A program made the translations under genes and the position numbers. The notes below the pieces were generated by a model that worked only from the letters and a program-made list of their open reading frames with translations, ran no database searches and was not told the origin of the DNA. A DNA stretch of 64,000 bases from positions 409,119 through 473,118 of the forward strand of contig KZ308256.1 in NCBI GenBank assembly GCA_000376725.2, written 5' to 3'. The stretch is from Ladona fulva. Taxonomy: Eukaryota; Arthropoda; Insecta; Odonata; Libellulidae. This document shows, in pieces, positions 25,201-37,500 of the stretch (position 1 is its first letter; each line of letters opens with the position of its first letter).

Positions 25201-28200
25201 ACAACTCACCTCGCTTCCTTCCTTCATCTCACGAACATCCACCCTACAGTGTTTATTCTCCTTCTACTCGATACACCTTACCCATCTGCAGGGGCTGCTT
25301 TCTTCATCTATTTCCTCCTTTCACGTTTCAGTCGACTATAGGCACTCCCGAATATCTCTCTCCCCATCTCTCCCGGCTTGGCCCACTTTATTAATGAATT
25401 TTCTCCCCGTACTTCCATCATTCATTCTCTTTCTCGTAGCGGTGGTGCTGTCGCCTATCGGTCAATTCTTTTTCGCTTTCGTCGCCTTCTTTTGAGAAAG
25501 TCGCGGATTCCTCCCTTTCCGTTTACGAGCTTTTGTTTCGATTCTCCTCAACACAGCTTTTTATCCATATCGCTTCCTTTCTCTTTTTCTCTGGAATTCT
25601 CCGCTGTGGAAAAATGCGTTCTCCCGTTCTGGTGCGAGTGCGATATCCAGGTACATATGTATTTCATATTCTGCTATATCCAGTCTAGGGAAAGGATTGA
25701 GGCGTGAATAAATTCCATTTAGGTTTTTGACGGATTTACTAGTTTTACGAGTCCGGGAGAATGAAACGATGTTTTATGTAGATACTTCTATTTTTTCAGC
25801 CGTCAGCTGTACTTACCACGCAGTATGATGTGATCTGGACTTTACGAGTTTGTACCACTCACAGCATTCTCTATATACTCTAGAGACTTCAAGTATATGC
25901 AGTTGCCTTTAAAATCCAAGCATAAAAATATATCGTAAAAATTACCGAAATATTGCAATAGAATAACCAAGTAACTTGGCTACAACATATAACACACAAT
26001 AGCCGACGTAACATAAAGTCGTAATCATTTAGGAAGAATCATGTTTTCCTTTCTCGTAATGACCCCATTAAAAGGTTATCTGAGCTATAATTTTCGTAGC
26101 AAAAATCTCATGATCCTAAATGCTCTAAAGTTCTGCAAAGATGATTCAATTAAATCCGAAACCATTATAGTGCCATTTCCATTCTTTTTTAAGTAACAAA
26201 GATAAACAAATCCCAATCTCATATAATAATTTTGGTGTAGTGCGTGACATTCATATCGTTTCCCATAACGGTACCAGTCAATTATTTCATCTTAACCCAT
26301 TTTTATACGAGTCAAATGATCGATGGCTTGATTTGAGCTCTCTTTCTTCGAAACTTCAAGAAAATTAATCCTGTCGTATTGCTAAAAGGATTGGTCGATG
26401 AGATTTTTCGTTTAAGAAACTCAATTACAATCTCATCGGTCCTTATGATGCTTAAACAACTGTTTTAATTTCAATTGAGGTTATACAATAGTACTTGAAA
26501 GATTGAAATGTGGCTGAGATGGTGACAAAGAAAACCTTTTCTAATTCAGGTCCGCTTAAATCGATCAGAGTTAGAATGTCCTTTACAATATAACTGTCAG
26601 ATCGGTATAATAGATCAAGCATTATGTAAGTATTGTATGTACAAAAGAAACCGTAAGTCAGTACCTCATGCCCACTGTTAATCAAACACTTCCATGAATG
26701 GTAAAAAGCTCGGTGAATGATGGACTGTTGTTGTGATGGTAGAAAATGTAGGTAATGGCTTATTGTCATTGTAAAGGTGAAGACTCAGGCATTGTATGTC
26801 TCGATTTATGTAAAAAGAGACCTAAATCATGACAACCATAAAAAATGTGTCTTTAAGGAAGCATAAGCCAGCTATATCGTGGCTAAAGTAGGGATGGCTC
26901 AGCAATAAAAGTTGACGCGAACGTGGAAGGTTATGAAAAAATTATGAAAAGATCATATGTTACGGGCGTGTGACATATCCTTCTCTGAATCTCCCTCAAT
27001 AGTGCCTCCTTTTTCCAGAAGCACCTTCCCCATAAAAGTTGTCATAGACACGTGTTTGCCTTTAAACATTTTCAGAGGACCTCGATAATTCAGTCAAAAA
27101 TGCTGTCCATCCCTTTACACCGCTATTTACTCGTATTAAGAAATGTTTTCATTATTATTCGGAATGCATAGATATATTCGTGGATAATATTATTATTTTT
27201 AGCCTTCTTGTACTCATCAAATAGCGTTAGATGAACTGAGGGAAAAACAAATTTTAGTTATTGTCTACAACACATTGATGTGATTTGTGATATTCTTTCG
27301 AAGACTTGCGGAAAATGTTTAGTTTCAAGGTTTCCGAATTAATAAATAGTGAAGCAGAATTCACAAAGGTAGGACTAGAATTCTCAAAGAAAAATATTAT
27401 CGGATCAAAATTCTGTCATGAAGAGGTTTATTGCATCGCTGCGTTTTAATAATAGAATAATCTCGCTCGTTGACGCAGAAAAATCAATTCTTGCTTTCTC
27501 AGGTATGACGGCGATTCATATGTAATGCAGAAAATCTGTGAGTGCGTTTCCATTTTTCCAAAATTTTCAATGAAAATATAGTTGGAAATAATCGTTTTTA
27601 AAAACAAAAGACTGATAATCCATACCCCGTTATATTAATGTTGTTCATTTCATGCCACGTGAATTCCACTCTATCCCTGATTCGATTCCTTTACTTTTAA
27701 ACACGCTAATTGTCCCGCAGCGACCCACTGCATTATGCAATGACTGCTCACGGTTCGTGGAATTCCATCAGGGGAGCTTGTTTCAACTTGTTTACGATAA
27801 TTTTCATTCCGTTAAATAAAATTACGAGTTTACAAATGAATATCTGAGGCATTGTAAGCGATGTAGAATAGAATTTTAAATTAAAAGTTATCCACCCATT
27901 TTAAAGGGTTTTAATTCGCTGCTTTGATGAAATGTTTCAAGTTTCGCACTGAATCTTGCACAAATGGCTGTTTTGGAATAAATATATCTTTGTCCATATC
28001 AGCAATGAATGTCTCTCTTTGCTTTTGCTATCCGTTGTGGTTAAATCATTAACTTAGAGTACAATGCAGAGCCTTTGAGCAAAGTCAGCTAATTACGATG
28101 ATATATTCGGGACTGTTTGTTACTAGGAACACTAGGTACTTTAGGTACACCATTAAATTTCTCTCGAGATAAGCGGTTCGACATCTAAAGGCACAAAGGA

Positions 28201-30867
28201 AAATTAGAGCGATGATTGGATGAAACCTAACTCTGACGTCTTCTTTATTGAATACCAAAATATGGCCAACGTGGGCGAATCCCTTTGATGAAATCATCCC
28301 GTCGGTATTGGAAGTTCGTATCTCGTAATTGTCATTGCAATACAATAAATTTAGAAAGCTCAGTAGCCTCTAGCATTCCGGGAAATCATTTCATTTGAGA
28401 GATTTTGGATCCATGAGAGTTCCTGTTTTGTTGTCAACTTTAGGTTGTAGTCTAGGGCGCTTCAGGTTAGGTAATATGGGAATGGTATGGGATTTGGTAG
28501 TTACTCGAGCCGAGTTGCCGAAGATACGAAATATAACATACGAAGATAGAGATCAGAGTGCTATGGGTGGATTGTTTATTATGATTTATGCACGTATCAG
28601 TTTTATGTCACTAAGGAGCATTTATGGTGATAGTTTCGACGTGAGATGGGCACTGTGTGATACAGTATTGCCTTGTGTCGGAATGCTAAGACAATTTCCA
28701 CCGAGATAACTATTCAGCCAACACAAAATTTCCGAGGTTCAATGAAAGTTCTCAAACTTTATGTAGATGGAGCGCAATCACGTATCGCTTAGGGGATTTT
28801 CATTTTTTAACAATGTTAGCTGCAATAAATGACTGCGGTAAGTTATGATTATCTGATTTTAAACAAAGCTAAGAATAAGGAGTTGGGTTATAGGTTTTTT
28901 GCACATTTTTATGTAAAACTGGCCATACAACTGTAGATTATACTGACAGACGGCGGGTAAAGGACCAGTAGTTGTACCCACTACCACAGCATGATGGCTG
29001 GCTGGGGTGTAAATGTTTTATTCCTCCCATTAAGAGAAATACGCGACGAGATCTTACCGTCATTAACAATTGCCATGGAGGGATAGGGAACCGGATTTAA
29101 TTTGACAGCATACATGCAGTGATGTGCCTTCCTTTTCTCTTGGGAAAACTGGAAAATGTGGTGGCGGCGATTTTGAAGTGACAGGGAGAAATTTACAGGA
29201 ATGTCTCTAGGGAGATGGAAAAAGAAAGGGACGCGTGGATAGCGAGTGTATGCGAAAGATTGGTGAGAGGATTATGAATAAGGATGTTGAAAACATGGCA
29301 TGAAAAACAAGGGGGTGAAAACAGGGTTTTAAAAGAAGGTGATGAGTAAAACGAGAAGGATTAATGGGAAGTGAAGCAAAAGAGCAAAAAGTGTAAGAAA
29401 AACTATGAAAGGAGGAAGCCGTGCTATGATTGTTGACACTTTTATTAGCTTTCTTCGGTGAATAACTCTTTATTTATAACAGATGTTGAAAAGACAAGTC
29501 ATGCCCATTAAACTACGGTAACTTTGGAGATGAAAGTCAAGCAGGATTAAGGCTAATTAAAAGATGATTACTAGCTGAAGGAACGATGACGGAATTAAGG
29601 GTAAAAGGCAAAAATGTACTTGGATAATTGAAGGACTGCTCCGGAGGCAGATTAGTCTGTACGGAGAGAAGGATAAAGCATCCGTAGGATTCTCATTTTT
29701 AATTCTTATTACCTGCAAAAGTTTTTATTATATTTATTAACGTTCTGTTTTAGTATTAGATAGCCTTTCGCGTGGAGTAACAGCTATTCACGACTAAATA
29801 TATGTCTCGTGAAATAATGGCCCCGAAGCATAAGTAACTGATTGATGCCGTCATGAAATTTTTATGAAAAGTATTCTGCATTGAGAAAATACCACGTACT
29901 CTAACATATGTATGAAATGTTATGAAAAAATCGAAATTTCTAATTTGTGAATAGATTCCCAAACATTTAGCACCCGCATATTTGTAAATTAAAACATGTC
30001 TCAACCACCCGACGAATCGAAATCACCAACCTACGTTATATTTTACAAAAGTAAAAATTAGGTTCGTCTCCCTAACTTTCTCAGAAACGATTTCAGAGTT
30101 ATCGTTTTTCAATTTTTATCTCATCAACGCTAGTTACTGAGAAAAAAATCATGAAAATGTGATAGAGGAAGCGATACTAGAAACGAGTGGCCTTATAACC
30201 CATAGCCATGAAGGCACAACAGATTTGGAGGTTCACAATGTAACTATTAATATAAAAGAAACTCGAGGTATTTTTCACACGGAATCGATCTATATCACTT
30301 TAGTAACTCAGTTTATGTCGTATGGTCATAATCGATATTTATTCATTGAGTCGACTTCCAGTAATTATTATCACTCATCATAACCCTTATTTTCTTTAAT
30401 TTGATTGGATGTATATTTAATTTAATCTTTTTACCAGTTGTTAAGGTTATCACCTTCTTTCTGCTGGCGATACGAATTGTCGATTGTTATCGTTACTTTT
30501 CACTCATTACCCAGAATTTTGATGATGACAGTTTGGAAACGTCGCTCGATAACGATAAAACAAGGTAGATTTACCGCGAGTTTTGGAAATGTCACTAGTT
30601 ATGAAAGTTACATGATCGCACTCCTCTTAAGACACGAATTTGACAAACATAAGCCTCAGTTTATCCTCAAGGTTGGGTATAGTCCCCGTGATGCACCTGA
30701 TCGAAGCAACGCACATAAGGGCCCTGGGTTTGTTCCGGAAGAGCGTGACTGAGATGTTACTGCAGTTCTCCGATGAAGCTCCGTGAAAAAAAAGGTATCT
30801 GCGCCTCGAACTAAGTAGAATCTAATAATCTAATCGCTCTTCTTCAAGAGGACCAACCTGCAGGATA

Positions 30868-30903
30868 CCAGTGGCGTGCGGCCACTGGCAGATTGCAGGG
30901 TCA
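30868..30903 (+). repeat. Dispersed repeat core, copy 2, with hairpin
   Basis: Positions 30882-30903 match the copy at 22213-22234. The left part forms a perfect stem ccagtggc/gccactgg (30868-30875 and 30881-30888) with a 5-base loop. It lies about 190 bp upstream of the hAT insertion. Confidence 0.4.
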
Positions 30904-31079
30904 GTATGTAAGAGTAAATTTAAAACTGTGTCACTGCGATTGACGAGGGGACTAGTTTTCTGCAGAATCCTACCTTCGACGGCGATACATTTCTCCTCGA
31001 CGGACACTACTGCAGGACACCTTAGAGATTCTTCTCAACCTTTTGGAAGCTCTTCCCTAAAGATAAAGGAGAATTAATA

Positions 31080-31087
31080 CCCTATAT
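31080..31087 (+). repeat. hAT target-site duplication, left copy
   Basis: The 8 bp ccctatat directly precedes the element. The right copy is ctctatat, so 7 of 8 bases agree. An 8 bp duplication is the hAT superfamily hallmark, and the right copy fits the known hAT preference nTnnnnAn. Confidence 0.85.
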
Positions 31088-31101
31088 CAGGGGTGGCCAA
31101 C
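31088..31101 (+). repeat. hAT left terminal inverted repeat
   Basis: caggggtggccaac is identical to the reverse complement of 34500-34513. Identity stops after 14 bp. Confidence 0.92.
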
Positions 31102-31103
31102 AA

Positions 31104-31152
31104 GTCGATCGCGATCGACCGGTCGATCGCGAGGCCAATTTTGGTCGATCGT
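31104..31152. promoter_or_regulatory. Overlapping CGATCG palindromes by the hAT left end
   Basis: gtcgatcgcgatcgac (31104-31119) and gcgatcgaccggtcgatcgc (31111-31130) are perfect overlapping palindromes, followed by further gtcgatc/cgatcg repeats to about 31152. This density next to the terminal repeat fits a transposase-binding array. Function is inferred. Confidence 0.6.
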
Positions 31153-31535
31153 CGATCGCTCGCAATGTCTGGGGTGGAATTCCGTGTACCATGGACTTTG
31201 AAGAGATTGTAGAAGACAAAACTTTCTAGCAATAGTTTAATGCATTCTGTGAATTTGCCAAGGTCATAAATTCCTAGAATTCTGACAGCCTGACACTGTG
31301 ATCTCCGCCCACCCAGCACAATACCTTTTGACTTATGTGTTACACTTGTCACCGGACGCAACGCGTGAACGCAACAGTTACGACTCGACTCATCGAAGAA
31401 CACAGTCAGTTAGCTTGAATATTTGGTAGTGTCATACGGTAGCTTCTTTTCTTTTGTATTAACAGTATAATTATTAATCAATATTATTTATCCTCGGTGA
31501 CCACGTTGAGTTTCAATTTTTCTTCTGTTTAAAAT

Positions 31536-31950
31536 GTAAGTACATTTTCTTTGTTTTAAATTAAATTGCTTTTCTTACCTATCTATTTACTTAATAAGTG
31601 AGCATTCTCGGCAACAGATATCTAAACTGCGGTCATTACACTGAGAGAAAAATAAGGACAGTATTACAGATATATTAGGAATAACAATAATTCTATTTAA
31701 ATTAAGAAGTCAGTATTGTTAACCGTAATAAATATATTGTAACTTTAACATACTTCTTGTAAATTTGAATATATCTATATTAGATTTTAATATACTTGTA
31801 TTGCTGTCCCCGATCGTAATATGCAGTATTGTTATTATTTCTCTCAATGTAACGGAGATAATTGCCGCAGTTCATGAGTTTTTGAATTTTCTAGGAAAAT
31901 ATTTAATTCAATATTTAATCTTTAAATTGTCATATTTCTTTGCAATCTAG
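31536..31950 (+). other. Probable 5' untranslated intron of the hAT transposase gene
   Basis: A consensus donor gtaagt begins at 31536 and a pyrimidine-rich acceptor (tttctttgcaatctag) ends at 31950, eight bases before the transposase ATG codon at 31958. No coding potential lies between. Splicing is inferred from these sites only. Confidence 0.45.
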
Positions 31951-31957
31951 TATACCC

Positions 31958-33790
31958 ATGAACATGAGTAGTAAACCGAAAAAATCGAAAACTTATCACT
32001 TCAATGAAGAATGGGAACTCGATTACTTTTTTACAATGGTGAATGATAAATGTTGTTGTTTAATATGCCTTACCTCGGTAGCCATTGCTAAAAAGGGTAA
32101 TCTGGAGAGACATTTTTTAGCTTTACATAACAAGTATCAAACAGATTATCCACCAAATTCTGAACTGAGAAAACATAAAGTTAGGGATCTTAAAACTCAA
32201 TTAACAAATCAACAAAGCGTTTTTAAAAAGCCAAGGTTGAAGTCACAAGCAGTAACTACTGCATCATTCAAAGTAAGCTATCTCTTAGCAAAAAAATGTA
32301 AGCCATTTTCCGACGGGGAATTTGTAAAGGAAATTTTTTGGAAATGTCAGATTCACTTTTTAACGATTTTAAGAACAAGAGTGAAATTGTTGCTGCAATT
32401 CAAGATCTACAATTGTCTCGAAACACAGTGATGCGACGAATTGAAGTGATGAGTGGGAATGTAAAAGAGCAGTTATATAATGATATAAATAGATGTTCTT
32501 GTTTTTCCCTTCAGTGTGATGAATCGACAGATATAAGTGATACAGCACAATTACTTGTTTTCGTTCGTATGGTTTTTAAGGATTTTACATCTAAAGAAGA
32601 ATTGTTGGGTATGATTTCTTTGAAGGAAAGGACTAGAGGTGTAGACATATTCAAAGCCTTTAAAAACTTGCTCAATGATTTGAAAGTACCACTTTTTAAA
32701 TTAGTCTCAATAACAACGGATGGCGCAGCTGCAATGATAGGTTGCATAAATGGATTTATAGCCCTATGTCAAAATGAAGATGAATTCCCAGCCTTTTTGA
32801 GCTATCACTGCATAATTCACCAGCAAGTGTTAGCTAGCAAGAGACTAAACACAAAAGAGGTAATGGACATAACATTTAAAATTGTTAATTCAATTCGAGG
32901 AAGTTCCCTCAAACAGCGTCTCTTCCAACTGCAGCTCGATGAAGGCCAACCTGAATTATTACTACATACCGATGTCAGATGGCTAAGCAGAGGTAAATTT
33001 CTGCAGCGATTTCGTGATTTATTGCCTGAAATTATAGATTTTCTTCACGAACAAGATGGAAACTGTGAACATTTAAATGATGAAACTTGGCTTAGTGACT
33101 TCGCATTTCTTACCATTTACCTTAAGTCATTAAAATTTAGAATTACAAGGTAAAAATAAAACAGTAATTGATATGATCAGCTGCATAGACTCATGTAAAA
33201 CAAAATTTATTTTGCTAAAAGAAGATCTGCAACAAAATAATCTGAATCATTTTCCAAATATGGCGGATAACCTACAAAAACATCAAAATATTAATTATAA
33301 GATCGACAAATACGTCGCGGAAATCCAAAAAGTAATTGAAGATTTTGAGGTAAGATTCCAGGATTTTGAAAAAATTAAAGAAATTGTGGAATTTATATCT
33401 TTTCCTTTTAAAAAAGATTTAAGTGTGAAACGCATTAGCCAAAATATTTCAGACATATTTCATATGGATCAAAAGGCATTAGAAAATGAAATTATAATTT
33501 TACAAACTAACTTAATCTTACAAGCCAGAAATTTTGAAGACGATTTTTGGAAATATGTCAACCGAGAAAAATATCCCAGTATCACCAAATGTAGCGAATA
33601 TATCTATTCTAGTTTCGGATCTACATACCTATGCGAATCGGCATTTTCATACTTGAAGCTAACGAAGACTAAACAACGTTCTGTCCTGACTGATTCCCAT
33701 ACTGAAGACTCATTATTATTATCTTTGTCAGGATATACACCTAATTATGATTCCTTGGTTAGAGACATGCAAACTCAGTCTTCCCATTAA
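31958..33790 (+). pseudogene. hAT transposase, two frameshifts
   Basis: The gene spans about 611 codons, full length for the family. Residues 31-60 form a BED zinc finger (C34-x2-C37 ... H52-x4-H57 within CCCLICLTSVAIAKKGNLER...). A second frame from about 32338 carries the RNase-H-fold catalytic segment: the first acidic site in CDESTDISD (D codon 32518-32520), the second in TTDGAAAMIG (D codon 32719-32721), and HTDVRWLSRGKFL further on. The third part, from about 33135, ends with the hAT C-terminal dimerisation motif YLCESAFSYLKL. The frame changes near 32334-32340, in a run of six T, consistent with loss of one base. It changes back near 33130-33140, consistent with gain of one A. No other disabling change is obvious. 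The ATG at 31958 is chosen because the BED domain follows directly and only a non-ATG codon lies upstream in frame. Confidence 0.9.
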
Positions 33791-33846
33791 TGTTAAGGCA
33801 ACAAAGTAAATTCTGAATCTGTCTTTATCTGTAGCTACTTTGAATT

Positions 33847-33852
33847 AATAAA
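33847..33852 (+). terminator. Polyadenylation signal of the hAT transposase gene
   Basis: An AATAAA hexamer lies 57 bases after the transposase stop, within AT-rich sequence. It is the first canonical signal downstream. Confidence 0.5.
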
Positions 33853-34499
33853 TATTGTTAATAATTATCCATGTTCTTTTAATTCCCCTGGACTTGAGTT
33901 TTTTGGCCCTTTAAATAATTATTGTTGTTGTTTTTTACGTAGGTAGATAAGCCGTATATCTATATTTCAGTACGAGGTGTACTCAGCGAGCTATTGATAG
34001 ATTAGCAAAAAGTAAGTCATTATTTTTTCATGATAAAATTTCCTGGCCCAAAAAAAAACGCGAAAGTGAAATCTTGAAATCAAATTATCAGCCATACTGT
34101 GCATTTTTATAACAACGTTTTCATATTTACGAACAAATAGTACAACAACTTATACATTGCAGTTGATAAAAAAATTAAATTGCATTTTAAGTTAGTAAAA
34201 ATCTATCTTGAAAAAGTGTCGGAAAATCGAATTTTTTGTACGGAATGCTGCTATCAAAAGTTGGGTCTGGAAATTTATTTTCTTCATGATCTTATATCTC
34301 GAAAACTTAATAAGTGATTTAAAAAATAATATATTTTACTTATATACCCATACCTCGCTGGAATGCACCTTATACCGAAACACAGTGTATAAACATAGTA
34401 TGCATTTCACACCCCTTCTTCCCCCTTATACTACGCCTATGACAACAAGTCAATCGCGACACACTTTTAAGATAAAAAGTAGATCTTATATACAGAAAA

Positions 34500-34513
34500 G
34501 TTGGCCACCCCTG
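34500..34513 (-). repeat. hAT right terminal inverted repeat
   Basis: gttggccacccctg is the exact reverse complement of the left end. Confidence 0.92.
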
Positions 34514-34521
34514 CTCTATAT
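34514..34521 (+). repeat. hAT target-site duplication, right copy
   Basis: ctctatat, seven of eight bases matching the left copy ccctatat. The centre TCTATA fits the hAT target consensus better than the left copy, which suggests the left copy carries the mutation. Confidence 0.85.
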
Positions 34522-37500
34522 CAGCGATTGTTTTACGGAGCATTCCCGCTCTCGAGGTCCTTACAGGAAGGGCCATCGCGGCGAAGGAGTAATTACTTGG
34601 AAGGAAAGGTTGGATTGCTAGGGACCGTTGGACACTTCAGGCTGCTTCGAGTGAAGACTGTCAGTTTAGTAACAGAAAGCATATTATCTTCGTCAACTAT
34701 GTTAAGGAAGCGGCGTCATTTAATGATCATAATAGATATGGGGGATTCCAGTATTGATGGACCATAGCTATTTATCAGTATTTTACGATTTTATTACGTA
34801 TTGCATTGAGTGCATTGCTGCACTCTGGATATGCTGGATTCGAAAACATTGATGTTAATTCTTTTAATAAACGTATTAACCTAGTTCAATAATTTACTTT
34901 ACATTATTGCAGCTTAATTTTCGAGACTCTCGTATAATGTCTAAAATGTGTATCTTAAGATTGCGTGAGCTAAACGTACATCATGGGCGCAAAGATGCTC
35001 GAATTGCAGGTAAGGTTATTCTAACGCCTTCGTTTGTCGCCGTAGATTTTTTCCACTTTATTTGCGCGAGATATTGAAGCTCGAATTGCAAGGTTTTACG
35101 AGGTAAAAGGTACACCCAAGGAAAAATTAACGATTGAAGATTTGAGGCACATTTTCCACTCATTTTTGAATGTAAAAATGTTATGCTTACGCGGTGAAAC
35201 AGCAGAGAATAAAAAGGCGCTCTATACGGAAGCCATCAACATTGGCATTATTACCGCGAACAAGACCGAAGTGAGCGAGCCTGTTATTTCCGCTTTTCTT
35301 CGCACATGATAAAGTTGGTGGATGTAGCTATTGATCCAGGGGCTTTAAAAATGTATTCGTACTAAAGCTCTTTTCTTTATCCTTCAACTCTCTACTTTAC
35401 ATTCCTTCCTCATTACCCCTGACCATATTCCCGTCTCTGACCTCTATTTCCCTTTCTCGGCGTCCCGTTTACCTCAACTCGTAATTTTCCCTTTTGTAAG
35501 CCGCTCTCACGGGGATAAAATATGGAACCATTTAGGCTGGCGGGTGAGCGGAGAAGAATTGCCTCCGCGATATGTGCGGAAAATCCAGAAAAAAGTAAAA
35601 TTCAATTAAAAATAAAAGGCGCTACGTGGAGAGGAAAGGAACGCGGTGGAAGGGATCCTTTTTCGCCTACTAGAGATAGATCTCGCCGGTAGAAGTGTCG
35701 GTACGTGGGATGTGGTGGTGAAACGGCGGTACATCCCTATCTGTAGGACGCGCGCCTGTTTCCGAGAAAGATATTGACTGATTAATTTATTGCTTTTACC
35801 ATTTAATCTGCCGGTTAGTGCCATAGGCCCGTTTGCCTAGTTCTCATTGTGCGGAGATGCAACAAGAGTTAATAACGACCCTCTATTGCCGGAAGTAGTG
35901 AAACTAATATCCGCAACGTCGATGGAATGCGAAACATTTTTGGCTCAACTACGAATGACACAGCTTTCGCTAATCGGATAATAAGATAGAAATGGAAGAG
36001 GTATTCAGAATAGGAAAGTTTGGTCTTTTCTCATCGCCGGATCGTTTAAATGCAAAAGCCGATTTAAATCAAAAAAGTATTTGTTTTGGGGTTTTATACG
36101 AGCGTCTCTAAAAGTGATTGTTTAGATTCGCTCAAAGGGCCTTTCCTGTAATATACAGAATGGAAGCGTGGGTCCATATCAATGAGGAGCGCAAAAGGAG
36201 GGTTGCAGAAAGAGCTCGGTGGGAAAAGGAAAAGAAAATTGGCATTTATTAAGTGAAATTAAATTAGTTTCTGCCTCTGATTCGTTTAACATTTCGCGGG
36301 GAACACCTTGAATTTAAAATCTTCCCCCGAAGTATCGATCCTAAGTTGGAAATTCAAGTGGAATTCATTACTCATTCGTATCCCCTCAAAACACGGCCAA
36401 TGGTTTATGATGAGTCTCTCAACTGTGGAGAAAAGTGGGAGTCTAATCGCTTCCTCTGTATAATTTCGAATATATTGAGAGTGCACATACGTGAAAAAGG
36501 CCGATTTTTGTCGGTAGATTCGTGCATATGGTGATTCAGGAAAACTGATTCTTATGTAGGAAACAAAGTTCTGTCATTTCCATATCTGGCTCCATAATTT
36601 TTATAAAGTATCGGGATAACATTACATTAATGAACGAAATGGTTCCTTAAATAATAATTATTACCGAACTAAACTAATTAAACGCAGTTAATCCTCAAAC
36701 TCTAGGACTAGGACATCACCTATGCATATTATACTAAGCATAAAGGTGGCGTTCTACTTACTAGTCCATTCTATCGACCACTCAATCGACTATATCCAGA
36801 GATATTGTGGATGTAGTCGATTTTGTTTTAAACGCTAATTATGGTTGTCGGTTTATTATATCCGCGTGCTGAAACGTATTTTTGTGTTAATCTCTCCTAC
36901 GAATCATATATAATGTTACATAAACATTATTGATATAGATCATGCTTTCAGACTTGGAGAAGAGAGAAGACGCAAAAGCTTTCCGAAAATCCTCGAATAT
37001 ATTCGTTAATTAATGGCCCTCGAGGACTTCCGATCCTATCTGAAGAAATTCTAACGCTAACTTTGAATCCACTTTGTTGTGACGAAGCCAAAGAAACATT
37101 TATGAGCGAATCTCATTCCGTGGAAGTCACAATGGTGTTCCACTCATTTCTCCGGTTGGTCTTCAGATAATCTCGCTAACCCCCAGAGGAGAGCGGCGGG
37201 ACGCAGATGGCGCTCCAGAGAGGCTGAAATTTTTGCATCTGATACCGTGACGTCAGGGCATTAAATTTAATGTGCAAAATTAAGGGGATATAGCTTGCAG
37301 GGTTTTAGCGTTCCTGAATGTTTAGAGGCAACCAAGAAAAAGTTATTCCCTCGTTTGAATTTGTAAAGAAATTTGGAAGTTTACCCCCAATAGGAAATCA
37401 ATCTCCTGGCATAACTTCTTCCCCGACGTCTAATGATTGTTACTATATAGCTGGGCTAAGGAGGTAAGAAAAATATACGACCCTCATTTGAACGTATTTG

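Larger units (their letters stand above)
17106..31087. other. Non-coding stretch
   Basis: No exon or RNA gene can be supported. Structured items listed separately are the hairpins at 18064-18119 and the repeat pair at 22213 and 30868. A strongly pyrimidine-rich block runs from about 25000 to 25620. A purine-rich block runs from about 29020 to 29430. A short tandem duplication (ccacgacctaa twice) lies at about 23239-23267. A degenerate B-box-like sequence near 20088 was not accepted as a SINE. Confidence 0.55.
31088..34513 (+). mobile_element. hAT DNA transposon, complete to both ends
   Basis: The element is 3,426 bp long. Its ends are exact 14 bp inverted repeats, caggggtggccaac (31088-31101) and gttggccacccctg (34500-34513), flanked by an 8 bp target duplication with one mismatch. 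It holds one transposase gene on the plus strand (31958-33790) with two single-base frameshifts, a probable 5' untranslated intron and a polyadenylation signal. A motif near the left end (caacaagtcgatcgcga, 31099-31115) recurs in direct orientation near the right end (caacaagtcaatcgcga, 34443-34459). Such subterminal repeats are usual transposase-binding sites in hAT elements. The family resembles the BED-finger hAT group from which vertebrate GTF2IRD2/ZBED-like genes derive. The small number of defects suggests a fairly recent, now non-autonomous copy. Confidence 0.93.

Noticed and set aside
25106..25495. Several overlapping proline- and serine-rich frames
   Set aside because: All three plus frames are open because the stretch is pyrimidine-rich and therefore poor in stop codons. 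No domain is visible.
28395..28709. 104-codon plus-strand open frame
   Set aside because: No recognisable domain, no splice context and no neighbouring exon.
34208..34621. 137-codon open frame overlapping the hAT right end
   Set aside because: It crosses the terminal repeat and target duplication into flanking DNA, lies after the transposase polyadenylation signal and has no domain.
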